DNA of 64,000 bases from Flavobacterium zhairuonense (GCF_004352915.1 NZ_SJSY01000075.1:496001-560000); one strand, 5' to 3'; counted from the stretch's first letter, positions 23,481 to 32,714 are shown. Notes: generated from the sequence alone by a model not told the origin. Numbers and translations: made by a program.

Positions 23481-24143
23481 TTATTCTTTATGAGTAGAAT
23501 CTTCTTCCAAATATTTTTTAATCAAATGATGCCCTGCATAAATTAAAGGCGTTAACAATATTGCAATTGACAATTTAAACGTATATCCAATCAAAGCCGA
23601 TGACAAAAAGGTGTCAAAATCAATTTTACCTGGCAACCAAAATGCAATTCCAAGAACAATAAAAGAATCAAATAATTGCGAAATTACAGTTGATCCTGTT
23701 GTTCTGAGCCAAATTTTTCTTTCGCCAGTTCGTCTTTTAAAGAACCAAAAAATCCATACATCAATTAGCTGCGATGCCATGAAAGCAATCAAGCTACCAA
23801 CAATAATCCACATACTTTGGCCAAAAACAGCTTGAAATTGGTCGTCATTTACAGGGCTTATTCCTTTTGCTGCGGGAATTATAATGGCCATAAATAAAAT
23901 TAAAAAAGCATAAGCAATTAAGCAAGCCGTAATGAATGAGAGCTTTTTCACTCCTTTTTCTCCAAAATATTCATTAATCAAATCGGTTGTTAAAAAAACC
24001 ACCGGCCAAGGCAAAATCCCAATACTCATTACAAATGGACCAATCTGGATCAGCTTGCCTCCAATTAATTCAGCTACAACAGCGTTGGTTATAAATATGC
24101 CTGCTAGAATAACAAAGACAACTTCTTTTTTGGTTTTAAACAT
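23481..24143 (-). CDS. Queuosine precursor transporter (YhhQ family)
   Basis: 220-residue membrane protein with about six segments, matching the YhhQ/vitamin uptake-like (VUT) family, which imports queuosine precursors such as preQ0 or preQ1. Family features include NAVVAELIGGKLIQIGPFVMSIGILPWPVVFLTTDLINEYFG near the N-terminus, with the conserved DLINE, and ASQLIDVWIFWFFKRRTGERKIWLRTTGSTVISQLFDS. No queuosine biosynthesis gene is nearby. Confidence 0.88.
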   Translation of the reverse strand: MFKTKKEVVFVILAGIFITNAVVAELIGGKLIQIGPFVMSIGILPWPVVFLTTDLINEYFGEKGVKKLSFITACLIAYAFLILFMAIIIPAAKGISPVNDDQFQAVFGQSMWIIVGSLIAFMASQLIDVWIFWFFKRRTGERKIWLRTTGSTVISQLFDSFIVLGIAFWLPGKIDFDTFLSSALIGYTFKLSIAILLTPLIYAGHHLIKKYLEEDSTHKE

Positions 24144-24382
24144 GTGAACTTATTAAAATCTGATTTATTCAAAGTTAATTATTTTAACTAAATTAACATT
24201 TAGCATCGATGATTATTTCTTATTCGGTTTTCCTTTTAGTTAATAATAGAACTCTTTATTTTACTTTTCATTTAATAAATGTTTTCTGATTGCGAGCGAT
24301 TGTTTGCCTGAAAAGTGAAATTGTTTTATTTGTCTCATTTTTTTAACATATTGTGATATGCTGTCGATTGGTAAATTTTAGG

Positions 24383-24390
24383 TATTTTTG
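24383..24390 (+). promoter_or_regulatory. -7 element of the M3 peptidase gene
   Basis: TATTTTTG, 42 nt upstream of the ATG at 24433. It overlaps the longer possible open frame, supporting the shorter start. Confidence 0.5.
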
Positions 24391-24432
24391 GAGAAGAACA
24401 AGTTTCTATTATTTATAATCAAATTCACGAGA

Positions 24433-26550
24433 ATGAAAAAATTAATGTCAATTTTTATCATGAGTACAACTTTTTTTGCGGCTTCCGCACAAAGCAATTC
24501 TGATAATCCGTTGCTAAAACCATGGCCAGGGCCATACGGAGGAGTTCCTGCCTTTAATGAGTACAAAGTTTCAGACTTTAAACCAGCAATTGAATTTGCA
24601 ATTCAGGAAAAATTAAATGAAGTAGATGCTATTGCAAATAATCCAAAACCAGCTACTTTCGAAAATACTATTGTTGCTATGGAGCGCTCTGGGCAAACAA
24701 TTGAAAGAATTATGACCGTTTACGGAATTTACAGGTCAAACTTAAGCAGTCCTGAGTTTAGCGCTATTGACAGAGAAATGTCTCCTAAATTTTCTGAGTT
24801 TTCAGATAAAATCAATCAAAATAAAAAATTATTTACCAGAATTGAAACGGTTTATAATTCAAAAGAAAAAAGCAAACTTACAGGTGAGCAACAACGTTTA
24901 ATTTGGTTGTACTATACTAATTTTGTGCGTCAAGGTGCGCAGCTTAACGATGCAGACAAAGCAAAAGTTGCAGGAATAAACAAAGAACTTGCAACATTAT
25001 TTACACGTTTTAGTCAAAATTTATTGGCAGAAGAACATAATCAATATGTTGCATTAAAAACAGAAAGCGATTTCGCTGGTTTGCCAGCAGAAGTTAAAAA
25101 TGCAGCAATTGCTGAAGCAAAAGAGAGAAAATTGGATGTTATGGGATGTATTGCGAATACACGTTCTTCAATTGAGCCATTCTTGACATTTTCTACTCGC
25201 AGAGATTTAAGAGAAAAAGCATTTGATATTTTTGTTAAACGTGGTGATAACGGAAACGAGAATGACAACAATGCAACACTTGTTTCTATTTTGCAGTTGC
25301 GTACGCAAAAAGCAAAATTGTTAGGTTATCCAACATTTGCTGATTGGAGCTTATCTAACAAAATGGCAAAAGATCCTAAAAAAACTTTGGCTTTAATGGA
25401 ATCTGTTTGGGAGCCAGCTGTTGAACAAGTTCATAAAGATGTTGCCGAAATGCAAAAAATCGTTGATGCTGAAGGCGGAAATTTCAAAATTCAGCCTTGG
25501 GATTACCGTTTTTATGCTGAAAAAGTTAGAAAAGCAAAATACGATTTAGATCAAAATGAAGTTAAGCCTTATCTTCAATTAGAAAAATTGCGCGAAGGAA
25601 TGTTTTGGGTTGCTGGAGAATTATTCAATTTAAGCTTCAAGCAAATTACAAATGTTCCAGTTTATCATCCAGACGTGCGTGTTTGGGAAGTAAGCAACAA
25701 AGTAACTGGAAAAGTTGTTGGTTTATGGTATTTTGATCCTTATGCGCGTGCAGGAAAACGCTCTGGCGCTTGGATGAACGCTTACCGTAATCAAGAAAAA
25801 TTAGACGGAAATGTACTTACAATTGTCTCTAACAACTGTAATTTTGTTAAAGGTGCACCAGATGAGCCAATTTTAATTTCTTGGGAAGATGCTTCAACTT
25901 TATTCCACGAATTTGGACATGCGCTTCACGGATTATGCTCAAATGTAACATATCCTAGTTTGGCAGGAACGTCTGTGGCAAGAGATTATGTTGAATTCCC
26001 ATCTCAATTATTAGAGCACTGGTTAGCAACTCCAGAAGTGTTGAATAAATTTGCTTTGCATTACAAAACAAATCAACCGTTGCCTAAAGCTTTAGTAGAA
26101 AGAATTGAAAAAGCAGCAAACTTTGGTGAAGGTTTCTCTACAGTAGAAACAATTTCAAGCTCTTTAGTGGATATGAAACTGCATTTAGCTACTGAGCCGA
26201 TTGATCCTCATAAATTTGAAAAAGAAACGTTAGATGCCTTACACATGCCATCAGAAATTGTAATGCGTCATCGTATTCCACAATTTGGCCACATTTTTTC
26301 AAGCGATGGATATGCTGCAGGATACTACAGCTATTTATGGGCAGATGTTATTAATGCTGATGCGTGGGAAGCTTTTTTAGAAGGAAAAGGTGCTTATGAT
26401 AAAGCAGTAGCAAAAAGACTTTATGATACTGTATTTAGTGTAGGAAACACTATCGATCAGGAAAAAGCTTATGAAAACTTTAGAGGGAGAGCTCCAAAAT
26501 CTGATGCGTTGATGCGCGCTAGAAACTTTCCAATTAAGAGCAAAAAATAA
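24433..26550 (+). CDS. M3 family metallopeptidase, Dcp-like peptidyl-dipeptidase
   Basis: 705-residue zinc peptidase with an export signal MKKLMSIFIMSTTFFAASAQ, so likely periplasmic. The catalytic HExxH is HEFGHALHGL in STLFHEFGHALHGLCSN, with the downstream glutamate in PSQLLEHWL. The N-terminal half is the helical M3 shell (NPLLKPWPGPYGGVPAFNEYKVSDFKPAIEFAI). Length and motifs match Dcp and oligopeptidase A. Start chosen at ATG 24433 because it opens directly on the signal peptide and lies downstream of the promoter. Confidence 0.94.
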   Translation: MKKLMSIFIMSTTFFAASAQSNSDNPLLKPWPGPYGGVPAFNEYKVSDFKPAIEFAIQEKLNEVDAIANNPKPATFENTIVAMERSGQTIERIMTVYGIYRSNLSSPEFSAIDREMSPKFSEFSDKINQNKKLFTRIETVYNSKEKSKLTGEQQRLIWLYYTNFVRQGAQLNDADKAKVAGINKELATLFTRFSQNLLAEEHNQYVALKTESDFAGLPAEVKNAAIAEAKERKLDVMGCIANTRSSIEPFLTFSTRRDLREKAFDIFVKRGDNGNENDNNATLVSILQLRTQKAKLLGYPTFADWSLSNKMAKDPKKTLALMESVWEPAVEQVHKDVAEMQKIVDAEGGNFKIQPWDYRFYAEKVRKAKYDLDQNEVKPYLQLEKLREGMFWVAGELFNLSFKQITNVPVYHPDVRVWEVSNKVTGKVVGLWYFDPYARAGKRSGAWMNAYRNQEKLDGNVLTIVSNNCNFVKGAPDEPILISWEDASTLFHEFGHALHGLCSNVTYPSLAGTSVARDYVEFPSQLLEHWLATPEVLNKFALHYKTNQPLPKALVERIEKAANFGEGFSTVETISSSLVDMKLHLATEPIDPHKFEKETLDALHMPSEIVMRHRIPQFGHIFSSDGYAAGYYSYLWADVINADAWEAFLEGKGAYDKAVAKRLYDTVFSVGNTIDQEKAYENFRGRAPKSDALMRARNFPIKSKK

Positions 26551-26573
26551 TTAAGATGAAAATCTGATTAAAG

Positions 26574-26608
26574 TCCTCGAATAATTATTTATTCGGGGAT
26601 TTTTTTTG
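26574..26608 (+). terminator. Terminator of the M3 peptidase gene
   Basis: CCTCGAATAA and TTATTCGGGG form a stem followed by ATTTTTTTT, 25 bp after the stop. Confidence 0.75.
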
Positions 26609-26768
26609 AATTGCGTTATAGTTGCGATGATGTAATTTTTTGCATTTTAATCAGGCTAAAGTTCGATCTAAACCAAGGGTTCTTTATGGTAGTTCCGAAA
26701 GGAACGAATTATATTGTAGAGCAGTCCCGAGGCTTCGGGATCAGTCCAGTTTATAGATAGAATAACAA

Positions 26769-26802
26769 AAAAAGCCCCGAATCGTAAGATTCAGGGCTTT
26801 TT
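26769..26802 (-). terminator. Terminator of the rpsB-tsf transcript
   Basis: AAAAAGCCCCGAATC and GATTCAGGGCTTTTT form a stem around GTAA, with T-runs on both strands, 20 bp beyond the tsf stop. Between here and 26608 I see only palindromic scraps (GTTCCGAAAGGAAC, CCCGAGGCTTCGGG) typical of dispersed repeats. Confidence 0.88.
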
Positions 26803-26822
26803 AATATTTGAAATAATAAATA

Positions 26823-27785
26823 TTAACCTAAAGTAACTCTTTTGAAACCAGTGATTTCAACATTGAATCCTTTTACGTAATCACCAACTTTTTTACTGTC
26901 ATCTTTGATGAAGTTTTGATCAAGTAAAGCTTTCTCTTGATCTAAAGTAGTGTTGTCAGAAATGAAACGTTGAACTTTTCCTGGAAGGATTTTGTCCCAG
27001 ATTTGCTCTGGTTTACCTTCAGCTTTTAATTCAGCTTTAGCATCTTCTTCAGCTTGTTTGATAACTTCAGGAGTTAATTGAGAGAAAGAGATGTATTTAG
27101 GAACATTTTTCAAAGTTTTTCCTAAACGTTTTGCTTCTTCATTATCTTTTTCGATTACAGCAATACGAGCAGCAAGTTCAGATTCAACGAAAGCAGGATC
27201 AAAATCTTTGTAAGATAAAGTATCAGCTCCCATAGAAGCAACTTGCATAGAGATGTCTTTTGTTAAAGCCTCAGCGTTAGCAACTGGAGCAGAAATTGCA
27301 GTTAAAGCAGCAATTTTATTAACGTGAACATAAGATCCTACGTAAGCACCTTCTAAAATTTCGAAACCACCGATTTCGATTTTTTCACCGATAACACCAG
27401 TTTGCTCGATTAATTTCTCAGCAACAGTGATTCCGTTGAAATCAGAAGCTAATAATTCTTCTTTAGAAGAGAAGTTGATAGCTCTTTCTACTAAATCTTT
27501 AGCTAAAGCAACGAAAGCTTCGTTTTTACCTACGAAGTCAGTTTCGCAGTTTAAAGTGATGATAGCTCCTTTAGTGTTGTCAGCATTGATAAAAGAAACA
27601 GCAGCTCCTTCAGCAGACTCACGGTCAGAACGGTTAGCAGCAACTTTTTGTCCTTTTTCTCTAAGGATTTGGATCGCTTTATCGAAATCTCCTTCAGCTT
27701 CAACTAAAGCTTTTTTACAGTCCATCATTCCGGCACCTGTAGATTGTCTTAATTTATTTACGTCTGCAGCAGTAATTGTTGACAT
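26823..27785 (-). CDS. tsf: Elongation factor Ts
   Basis: 320-residue guanine-nucleotide exchange factor for EF-Tu. The N-terminal module ITAADVNKLRQSTGAGMMDCKKALVEAEGDFDKAIQILREKG is diagnostic, followed by the core with NCETDFVGKNEAF. Start at ATG 27785, matching the universal MSTITAADV N-terminus; an upstream in-frame TTG is disregarded. It follows rpsB after a 140-bp AT-rich spacer of repeated GGAATTT words. Confidence 0.97.
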   Translation of the reverse strand: MSTITAADVNKLRQSTGAGMMDCKKALVEAEGDFDKAIQILREKGQKVAANRSDRESAEGAAVSFINADNTKGAIITLNCETDFVGKNEAFVALAKDLVERAINFSSKEELLASDFNGITVAEKLIEQTGVIGEKIEIGGFEILEGAYVGSYVHVNKIAALTAISAPVANAEALTKDISMQVASMGADTLSYKDFDPAFVESELAARIAVIEKDNEEAKRLGKTLKNVPKYISFSQLTPEVIKQAEEDAKAELKAEGKPEQIWDKILPGKVQRFISDNTTLDQEKALLDQNFIKDDSKKVGDYVKGFNVEITGFKRVTLG

Positions 27786-27925
27786 AATATTTTGAATTTT
27801 TAATGTTAAAAGTAAAAAATTCCAGCTTTTAAATCCCAAACTCCAATTTTAATAAATTATCAACATAACGTTTTTAATTTTGTATTTGGAATTTGGAATT
27901 TAAAATTTGGAATTTAAAATTTGAT

Positions 27926-28690
27926 TTATTCTTCAGTTGCAGGAGCAGCTTCAGCCTCAGCAGCAGGAGCTTCTTCAGCAGCTTCAACTTCTTTTTCAGC
28001 ACCTCTGTCAGAAAGACCTTCGATTACTGCAGTAGTTACTAAAGATAAAATTTTGTCAATTGATTTAGAAGCGTCATCATTTGCAGGAATCACGTAATCA
28101 ACCTCTCTTGGGTCAGAATTCGTATCAACCATTGCGAAAACTGGAATGTTTAATTTTTGAGCTTCTTTTATTGCGATGTGTTCAGCTTTGATATCTACTA
28201 CGAACAATGCTGCAGGTAGTCTAGACATATCAGCAATTGAACCTAAGTTTTTCTCTAATTTAGCACGTAGACGATCAACTTGTAAACGCTCTTTTTTAGA
28301 TAAAGTGTTGAAAGTACCATCTTTCTTCATTTTATCGATAGAAGACATTTTTTTAACTGCCTTTCTGATAGTTACGAAGTTAGTCAACATTCCACCTGGC
28401 CATCTTTCAGTGATGTAAGGCATGTTTGCAGCTTTTGCTTTATCAGCAACGATGTCTTTTGCTTGTTTTTTGGTAGCTACGAATAAGATTTTTCTACCTG
28501 ATGCAGCGATTTTTTTCAAAGCTTCGTTAGCTTCTTCAATTTTAGCTGCAGTTTTATATAGATTGATAATGTGAATACCATTACGCTCCATATAAATGTA
28601 AGGAGCCATGTTTGGATCCCATTTTCTAGTCATGTGTCCGAAGTGAACACCTGCTTCTAGTAATTCTTTTACTTCTATTTTGTTTGCCAT
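27926..28690 (-). CDS. rpsB: 30S ribosomal protein S2 (uS2)
   Basis: 254-residue uS2. LLEAGVHFGHMTRKWDPNMAPYIYMERNGIHIINLYKT opens the protein, then FVATKKQAKDIV, ERWPGGMLTNFVTIRKAVKKM, and LPAALFVVDIKAEHIAIKEAQKLNIPVFAMVDTNSDPREVDYVIPANDDASKSI. A Glu/Ala-rich tail is common in this phylum. It is followed by tsf and preceded by a structured 176-bp leader. Confidence 0.98.
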   Translation of the reverse strand: MANKIEVKELLEAGVHFGHMTRKWDPNMAPYIYMERNGIHIINLYKTAAKIEEANEALKKIAASGRKILFVATKKQAKDIVADKAKAANMPYITERWPGGMLTNFVTIRKAVKKMSSIDKMKKDGTFNTLSKKERLQVDRLRAKLEKNLGSIADMSRLPAALFVVDIKAEHIAIKEAQKLNIPVFAMVDTNSDPREVDYVIPANDDASKSIDKILSLVTTAVIEGLSDRGAEKEVEAAEEAPAAEAEAAPATEE

Positions 28691-28721
28691 TTTTGTACTA
28701 GTTTACGTTCTGTTGATTAGC

Positions 28722-28757
28722 AATGTATAAATGGCGATTTCTCTGGCTTTATACATT
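28722..28757 (-). promoter_or_regulatory. Hairpin in the rpsB leader
   Basis: AATGTATAAA (28722-28731) and TTTATACATT (28748-28757) form a perfect 10-bp stem, 32 nt upstream of the rpsB ATG. A second palindrome, CCTACCTCGATAGG, lies at about 28776-28789. Together they look like a structured leader. Confidence 0.5.
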
Positions 28758-28866
28758 TAGATGCTAAACTATATCCTACCTCGATAGGAGAGCAACAATA
28801 ACTGTGTTTTTTAATTTCAATAAATAATTGATAATGTCTTGTCCCATCTGAACAAGACAGGTAATA

Positions 28867-29253
28867 TTAACGTTTAGAGAATTGGAATCTCTTACGAGCT
28901 TTCTTCTGACCGAATTTCTTACGTTCAACCATTCTTGGGTCTCTTGTTAATAAACCTTCTGGTTTAAGGATTCCTCTGTTTTCAGCGTTAACTTCACACA
29001 TTACGCGAGCTAATGCCATTCTTACAGCTTCTGCTTGACCAGTTGTACCACCTCCGTAAACGTTTACTTTTACGTCAAAGTTGTTTTCATTTTCTGTCAT
29101 AGATAATGGTTGTAACACTTTGTAACGTAAAGTTGCAGTTGGAAAGTAAGTTGCGAATTCTTTTTTGTTTACAGTGATGTTTCCAGTTCCTTCAGAAACG
29201 TAAACACGTGCAACAGCGGTTTTTCTTCTACCGATTTTGTGAATAACTCCCAT
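28867..29253 (-). CDS. rpsI: 30S ribosomal protein S9 (uS9)
   Basis: 128-residue uS9 with the conserved start HKIGRRKTAVARVYVSEGTGNITVNKKE and the tRNA-contacting C-terminus RDPRMVERKKFGQKKARKRFQFSKR. It overlaps the rplM stop by one base (TAATG), the usual L13-S9 pairing. A 7-bp stem GTCTTGT/ACAAGAC lies just after its stop but has no T-run. Confidence 0.98.
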   Translation of the reverse strand: MGVIHKIGRRKTAVARVYVSEGTGNITVNKKEFATYFPTATLRYKVLQPLSMTENENNFDVKVNVYGGGTTGQAEAVRMALARVMCEVNAENRGILKPEGLLTRDPRMVERKKFGQKKARKRFQFSKR

Positions 29254-29708
29254 TACTTAAGATCATTTAGGTTAACAGTTCTAGGTTTTTGAGCTCCGTG
29301 TTTGTGCTCAGATCCTACAACAACATTTAGATTTCTAAAAAGTTCAGCACCTAATTTGTTTTTAGGTAACATACCTTTTACAGCTTTTTCTACTAATAAT
29401 GCAGGGTTTTTAGCTTGCAATACTTTAGCAGTTAAAGTTCTTTGTCCTCCTGGGTAACCTGTATGACGCATGTAAATTTTGTCATTCATTTTTGTACCTG
29501 TAAGGTTAATTTTTTCTGAGTTGATAACAATTACGTTATCTCCACAGTCAACGTGCGGTGTGTAACTTGGCTTGTACTTACCTCTTAAGATCATAGCAAC
29601 CTTTGAAGCAAGACGTCCTAAGTTATGACCTTCAGCGTCAACAACAATCCACTCTTTAGTTACTGTGGCTTTGTTAGCTGAAACTGTTTTGTAGCTTAAT
29701 GCGTCCAT
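29253..29708 (-). CDS. rplM: 50S ribosomal protein L13 (uL13)
   Basis: 151-residue uL13. Diagnostic blocks are EWIVVDAEGHNLGRLASKVAMILRGKYKPSYTPHVDCGDNVIVINSEKI, YMRHTGYPGG, and VKGMLPKNKLGAELFRNLNVVVGSEHKHGAQKP. First gene of the rplM-rpsI transcript, with a full consensus promoter 44 nt upstream. Confidence 0.98.
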   Translation of the reverse strand: MDALSYKTVSANKATVTKEWIVVDAEGHNLGRLASKVAMILRGKYKPSYTPHVDCGDNVIVINSEKINLTGTKMNDKIYMRHTGYPGGQRTLTAKVLQAKNPALLVEKAVKGMLPKNKLGAELFRNLNVVVGSEHKHGAQKPRTVNLNDLK

Positions 29709-29751
29709 AATATTATTTTAATTAAACATTCCATCCCCAATAAAGGGGATG

Positions 29752-29782
29752 CAAAAGTACAATTAATTATTTTAAAACCAAA
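29752..29782 (-). promoter_or_regulatory. Consensus promoter of rplM-rpsI
   Basis: On the minus strand TTTG (29782-29779), 19 nt, then TACTTTTG (29759-29752). Both elements match the Bacteroidota housekeeping consensus. A GC-rich inverted repeat (CATCCCC/GGGGATG, 29732-29751) abuts the -7 element. Confidence 0.75.
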
Positions 29783-29842
29783 TACCTGAAAAGAATATTT
29801 TATATCCTGAAAATCAGGCGCTCAGTTTTGTATTTAAAACCA

Positions 29843-29880
29843 TAAAAAAAAACCGCCTTCACAATAACGTGAGGGCGGTT
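29843..29880 (-). terminator. Terminator of the ferritin-like gene pair
   Basis: AACCGCCTTCAC and GTGAGGGCGGTT form a stem around AATAAC. On the minus strand it is followed by nine T bases. Confidence 0.9.
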
Positions 29881-29902
29881 AAATATTTGATTTATTTTTG
29901 TC

Positions 29903-30715
29903 TTAAACAATGAATAAATTGGCAATATCTACAACTTGTTGTGTAGTTAATGGCTCATCGTAAGCTTCTGATCCTGCAGCAGCACCAAAAGCCATTGCAG
30001 TATTAAAGCCAGCCTGCATTGTAACTCCTTCACCATCGTAAACAGCTTGTGTTGCAGCAGGCATACCTGCGCCTCTTTCGCTATTCGATATCCATCCCTT
30101 TAAGCCACGGAGACGTCGAACTTCAGAGGCGTGTCGAGCTTCAACAGAATGAATTTGCAAAGCTGCGGTCAATAAGTCTGGTGTTGTTATTAAATTGGCT
30201 GCCTGGCCTTTGTAGGCTCTTACACCTGTATCTTCAAAGGCTTGTGCCAATGCTAAAAAAGTTGGGTAATCATGAAAAGGATCAAATGCGCCACCTACGG
30301 TAAAGTCAAAAGTAGGTTTTGCAACAAAATTTGCACTCATTGTACCACCCAGTCCTGCGATTAGAAATTTTACATGATTTGATTCATGTGCAGCAATTTG
30401 CTGAAAAACTTTTAAATCGCGTCCGCCATTTTCAGAAGCAGGAATAACGCCAGAGTCTAACGCCATTGCGTAAAATTCATTTTCAAGATATTCCAGTGTC
30501 AAAGCAAATTGCAGAGCACCAATTGGTGTTGCGGGCGTGGCTGTAATATCTTTTGCCATTACTTTATTGGCAAAAGTCGATAATCCAAATGGAATTGCGG
30601 CATACGCCAAATTTTTCCCAATATTCCCAAACTGATTAAAACTGTCTCGTCTTGAACCAGTACTATTCATTAAATTGTCATCAGTAAAGGTTTCTATAAA
30701 TTTTAAAATATTCAT
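29903..30715 (-). CDS. Ferritin-like domain protein (Ferritin_2)
   Basis: 270-residue protein of the ferritin-like four-helix group. Metal-ligand helices are visible: LEYLENEFYAMALDSG, AAHESNHVKFLIAGLGG, ALAQAFEDTGVRAYKG and IHSVEARHASEVRRLRG, giving the Glu/ExxH pattern of a di-iron site. The N-terminus (about 60 residues, with IGKNLAYAAIPFGLSTFANKVMA) is weakly hydrophobic and may be an export or anchor segment. It follows a related lipoprotein gene by 26 bp; the two probably work together. Function unknown; stress or iron handling is inference. Confidence 0.85.
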   Translation of the reverse strand: MNILKFIETFTDDNLMNSTGSRRDSFNQFGNIGKNLAYAAIPFGLSTFANKVMAKDITATPATPIGALQFALTLEYLENEFYAMALDSGVIPASENGGRDLKVFQQIAAHESNHVKFLIAGLGGTMSANFVAKPTFDFTVGGAFDPFHDYPTFLALAQAFEDTGVRAYKGQAANLITTPDLLTAALQIHSVEARHASEVRRLRGLKGWISNSERGAGMPAATQAVYDGEGVTMQAGFNTAMAFGAAAGSEAYDEPLTTQQVVDIANLFIV

Positions 30716-30741
30716 AATTTCTAAGTTTTAGCTAGTTAATA

Positions 30742-31488
30742 TTAAGGTAAATAGTTGGCAGTAAATTTTGTAGTAATAAATCCTCCAGCAATTGGCAGAA
30801 TTTTGGAAGGATCTTTTGCGACATCTAATCCTGTTGATGTATTTACGATATCGTCGCCCGCAAAATCTTTAGAATTTGGGTTGATCAAGCTTCTTATTGC
30901 TGAAGCATGTCTGGCTTCTACCGAAACAATTTTTCCGGCCAATAATAAGTAGTCTGCGCTTTTAATTAATCTTCCGGCACCATTATAAGCAGCAACTCCT
31001 GTGTCTTCCAGTGCTTTTGCAGTTGCAAGAACTTCGTTGCGGCTGTTGAAGTTGAGCGAGCCATAATTGAATGCTAAGGAGGGAAGCAATTGAGAGCTAG
31101 GATCAGGAAGGGCTCCTGTTAAAGCGGCTTTAAAAAAATCTCTGTGAACTACTTCGTGATGATACAAGTCGGTTAAAACTTGTTTTTCTGTGTCATTAAA
31201 AACAGAATTGAAACTGGAGGAATTTACAACTTTTGTGTAAAAATCAGCTTCTAACTGTTCTAAGGCATACGCATAAGTAAGTACGCCAAAATCTCCGGAG
31301 CCTAAATCAAATACTCCATTTTTTATTCCGGGCAGGGAATTGTCCTGCATATTATCTTCATTATCATTGTCGCTGCAGCCAGCAAGAACCAAACCTGCAC
31401 TAACTAGTGTTAAACCACTGAGCTTTAGAAAGCTCCTTCTGCTATCCAGGGAAGGATTAACTTCCTGAATTTTAACTTCGTTTTTCAT
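30742..31488 (-). CDS. Ferritin-like domain lipoprotein with twin-arginine signal
   Basis: 248-residue paralogue of the next gene. The N-terminus has a Tat motif DSRRSFLKLSGLTLVSAGLVLAGC, in pieces SRRSFLK then a lipobox LAGC, so the protein is probably exported folded and lipid-anchored. Ferritin-like helices are LEQLEADFYTKVV, DLYHHEVVHRDFFKAAL, ALEDTGVAAYNGAGRL and VSVEARHASAIRSL with conserved E and ExxH ligands. Start at ATG 31488; the codon two triplets earlier is TTG. Confidence 0.87.
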   Translation of the reverse strand: MKNEVKIQEVNPSLDSRRSFLKLSGLTLVSAGLVLAGCSDNDNEDNMQDNSLPGIKNGVFDLGSGDFGVLTYAYALEQLEADFYTKVVNSSSFNSVFNDTEKQVLTDLYHHEVVHRDFFKAALTGALPDPSSQLLPSLAFNYGSLNFNSRNEVLATAKALEDTGVAAYNGAGRLIKSADYLLLAGKIVSVEARHASAIRSLINPNSKDFAGDDIVNTSTGLDVAKDPSKILPIAGGFITTKFTANYLP

Positions 31489-31651
31489 AATCAAAGGTTT
31501 TTATTAAGGTTAATAAAGCGTATATTAGAGTATTAACGAGATTTAAGGAGATGCGGTTTTAAAAATCAGTGTTATCTTGCTTTTATTTTCAAAAGACCTT
31601 ATAATTTTAATAAGTGGTAGGGCTTTTTTGTTTTATTTTAGGTAATTCTAC

Positions 31652-31659
31652 TATATTTG
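31652..31659 (+). promoter_or_regulatory. -7 element of the LacI-type regulator gene
   Basis: TATATTTG with TTTG 21 nt upstream (31627-31630), 25 nt from the ATG. Confidence 0.6.
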
Positions 31660-31684
31660 TATTAATTACATAAAATTCAATTAG

Positions 31685-32713
31685 ATGAAAGCTAAAGCAA
31701 CTCTTAAACAAATTGCGAAAGAACTAGGTGTTTCTGTGTCAACAGTGTCTAAGGCATTAAATGACAGTCCAGAAATTAGTGAGCAAACGAAGGTGAAGAT
31801 TAAGGAGTATGCCAAACTCAAAAATTATAAGCCGAATGTTATTGGTCTGAATTTGAAAAACAGAAAAACCAAAACTATCGGTGTAATTATACCTAATATA
31901 TTGAACTCTTTTTTCGCAAAAGTTTTCAGTGGTATTGAAAAAGTTGCCGATAAAAAAGGATATAATGTGATTACTTGTATTTCTAATGAATCTTTGGAAA
32001 AAGAAATTCATACGCTTGAAATGTTGAGTAACGGAACTATTGACGGTTTCATTCTTTCAGTTTCTGAGGAAGCGCAAAAACTTCAGGATTACAATCACTT
32101 TTCGGAAATTATTAATGATGGAACACCAATCGTAATGTTCGACCGTATTGCAGATGAAGTAGATTGTGATAAAGTTGTGGTTGATGATTTTGATTCGGCT
32201 TTGAACTCAACACAGCATTTGATTAATTTAGGATGTAAAAATATCGCACTAATTTCTTCTGTAGATAATTTAAGTGTTGGGAAATTAAGAGCTGATGGAT
32301 ACTTGAAAGCTTTGGCAGACAATAATATTCCGGTAAACGAGAAAATTATTCTTCGTACCGATTCTGAAGATGATATGAAAGCTAAAATCGATGGGCTTTT
32401 TGATAATAAAATTGACGGAATTTTTGCTTTAGATGAAAATGACTCAGTTGCTGCTTTAAGAGTGAGTTTGAAAAAAGGATACAGAGTTCCTGAAGATATT
32501 TCAATTATTGGTTTTGCCGATGGAATTTTAGCTTCAAGACGTTTATCTCCAAGCTTGACAACAGTAAGCCAACACGGAATCGAAATTGGAGAAGTAGCTG
32601 CAAAACGATTAATCAAAAGATTAGAAGAAAGCGAAGAAGAAACTTCGGATTATGAAACAATCGTTATTAAGACGGTTTTAAAAGAAAGAGAATCGACTAG
32701 AAAAGTTAAATAA
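31685..32713 (+). CDS. LacI family transcriptional regulator
   Basis: 342-residue repressor-type regulator. N-terminal LacI helix-turn-helix TLKQIAKELGVSVSTVSKALNDSPEISEQTKVKIKEYAKLKNYKPN is at residues 6-52. The periplasmic-binding-protein-like effector domain follows, starting TIGVIIPNILNSFFAKVFSGIE and including GFADGILASRRLSPSLTTVSQHGIEIGEVAAKRLI. No sugar-utilisation gene is adjacent, so effector and targets cannot be named. Confidence 0.93.
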   Translation: MKAKATLKQIAKELGVSVSTVSKALNDSPEISEQTKVKIKEYAKLKNYKPNVIGLNLKNRKTKTIGVIIPNILNSFFAKVFSGIEKVADKKGYNVITCISNESLEKEIHTLEMLSNGTIDGFILSVSEEAQKLQDYNHFSEIINDGTPIVMFDRIADEVDCDKVVVDDFDSALNSTQHLINLGCKNIALISSVDNLSVGKLRADGYLKALADNNIPVNEKIILRTDSEDDMKAKIDGLFDNKIDGIFALDENDSVAALRVSLKKGYRVPEDISIIGFADGILASRRLSPSLTTVSQHGIEIGEVAAKRLIKRLEESEEETSDYETIVIKTVLKERESTRKVK

Positions 32714-32714
32714 T

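Noticed and set aside
29732-29751. GC-rich hairpin CATCCCC/GGGGATG upstream of rplM as an RNA leader element
   Set aside because: The promoter at 29752-29782 is a full consensus, and the transcription start would fall within the hairpin. Most of the first arm would not be transcribed, so an RNA role is not supported.
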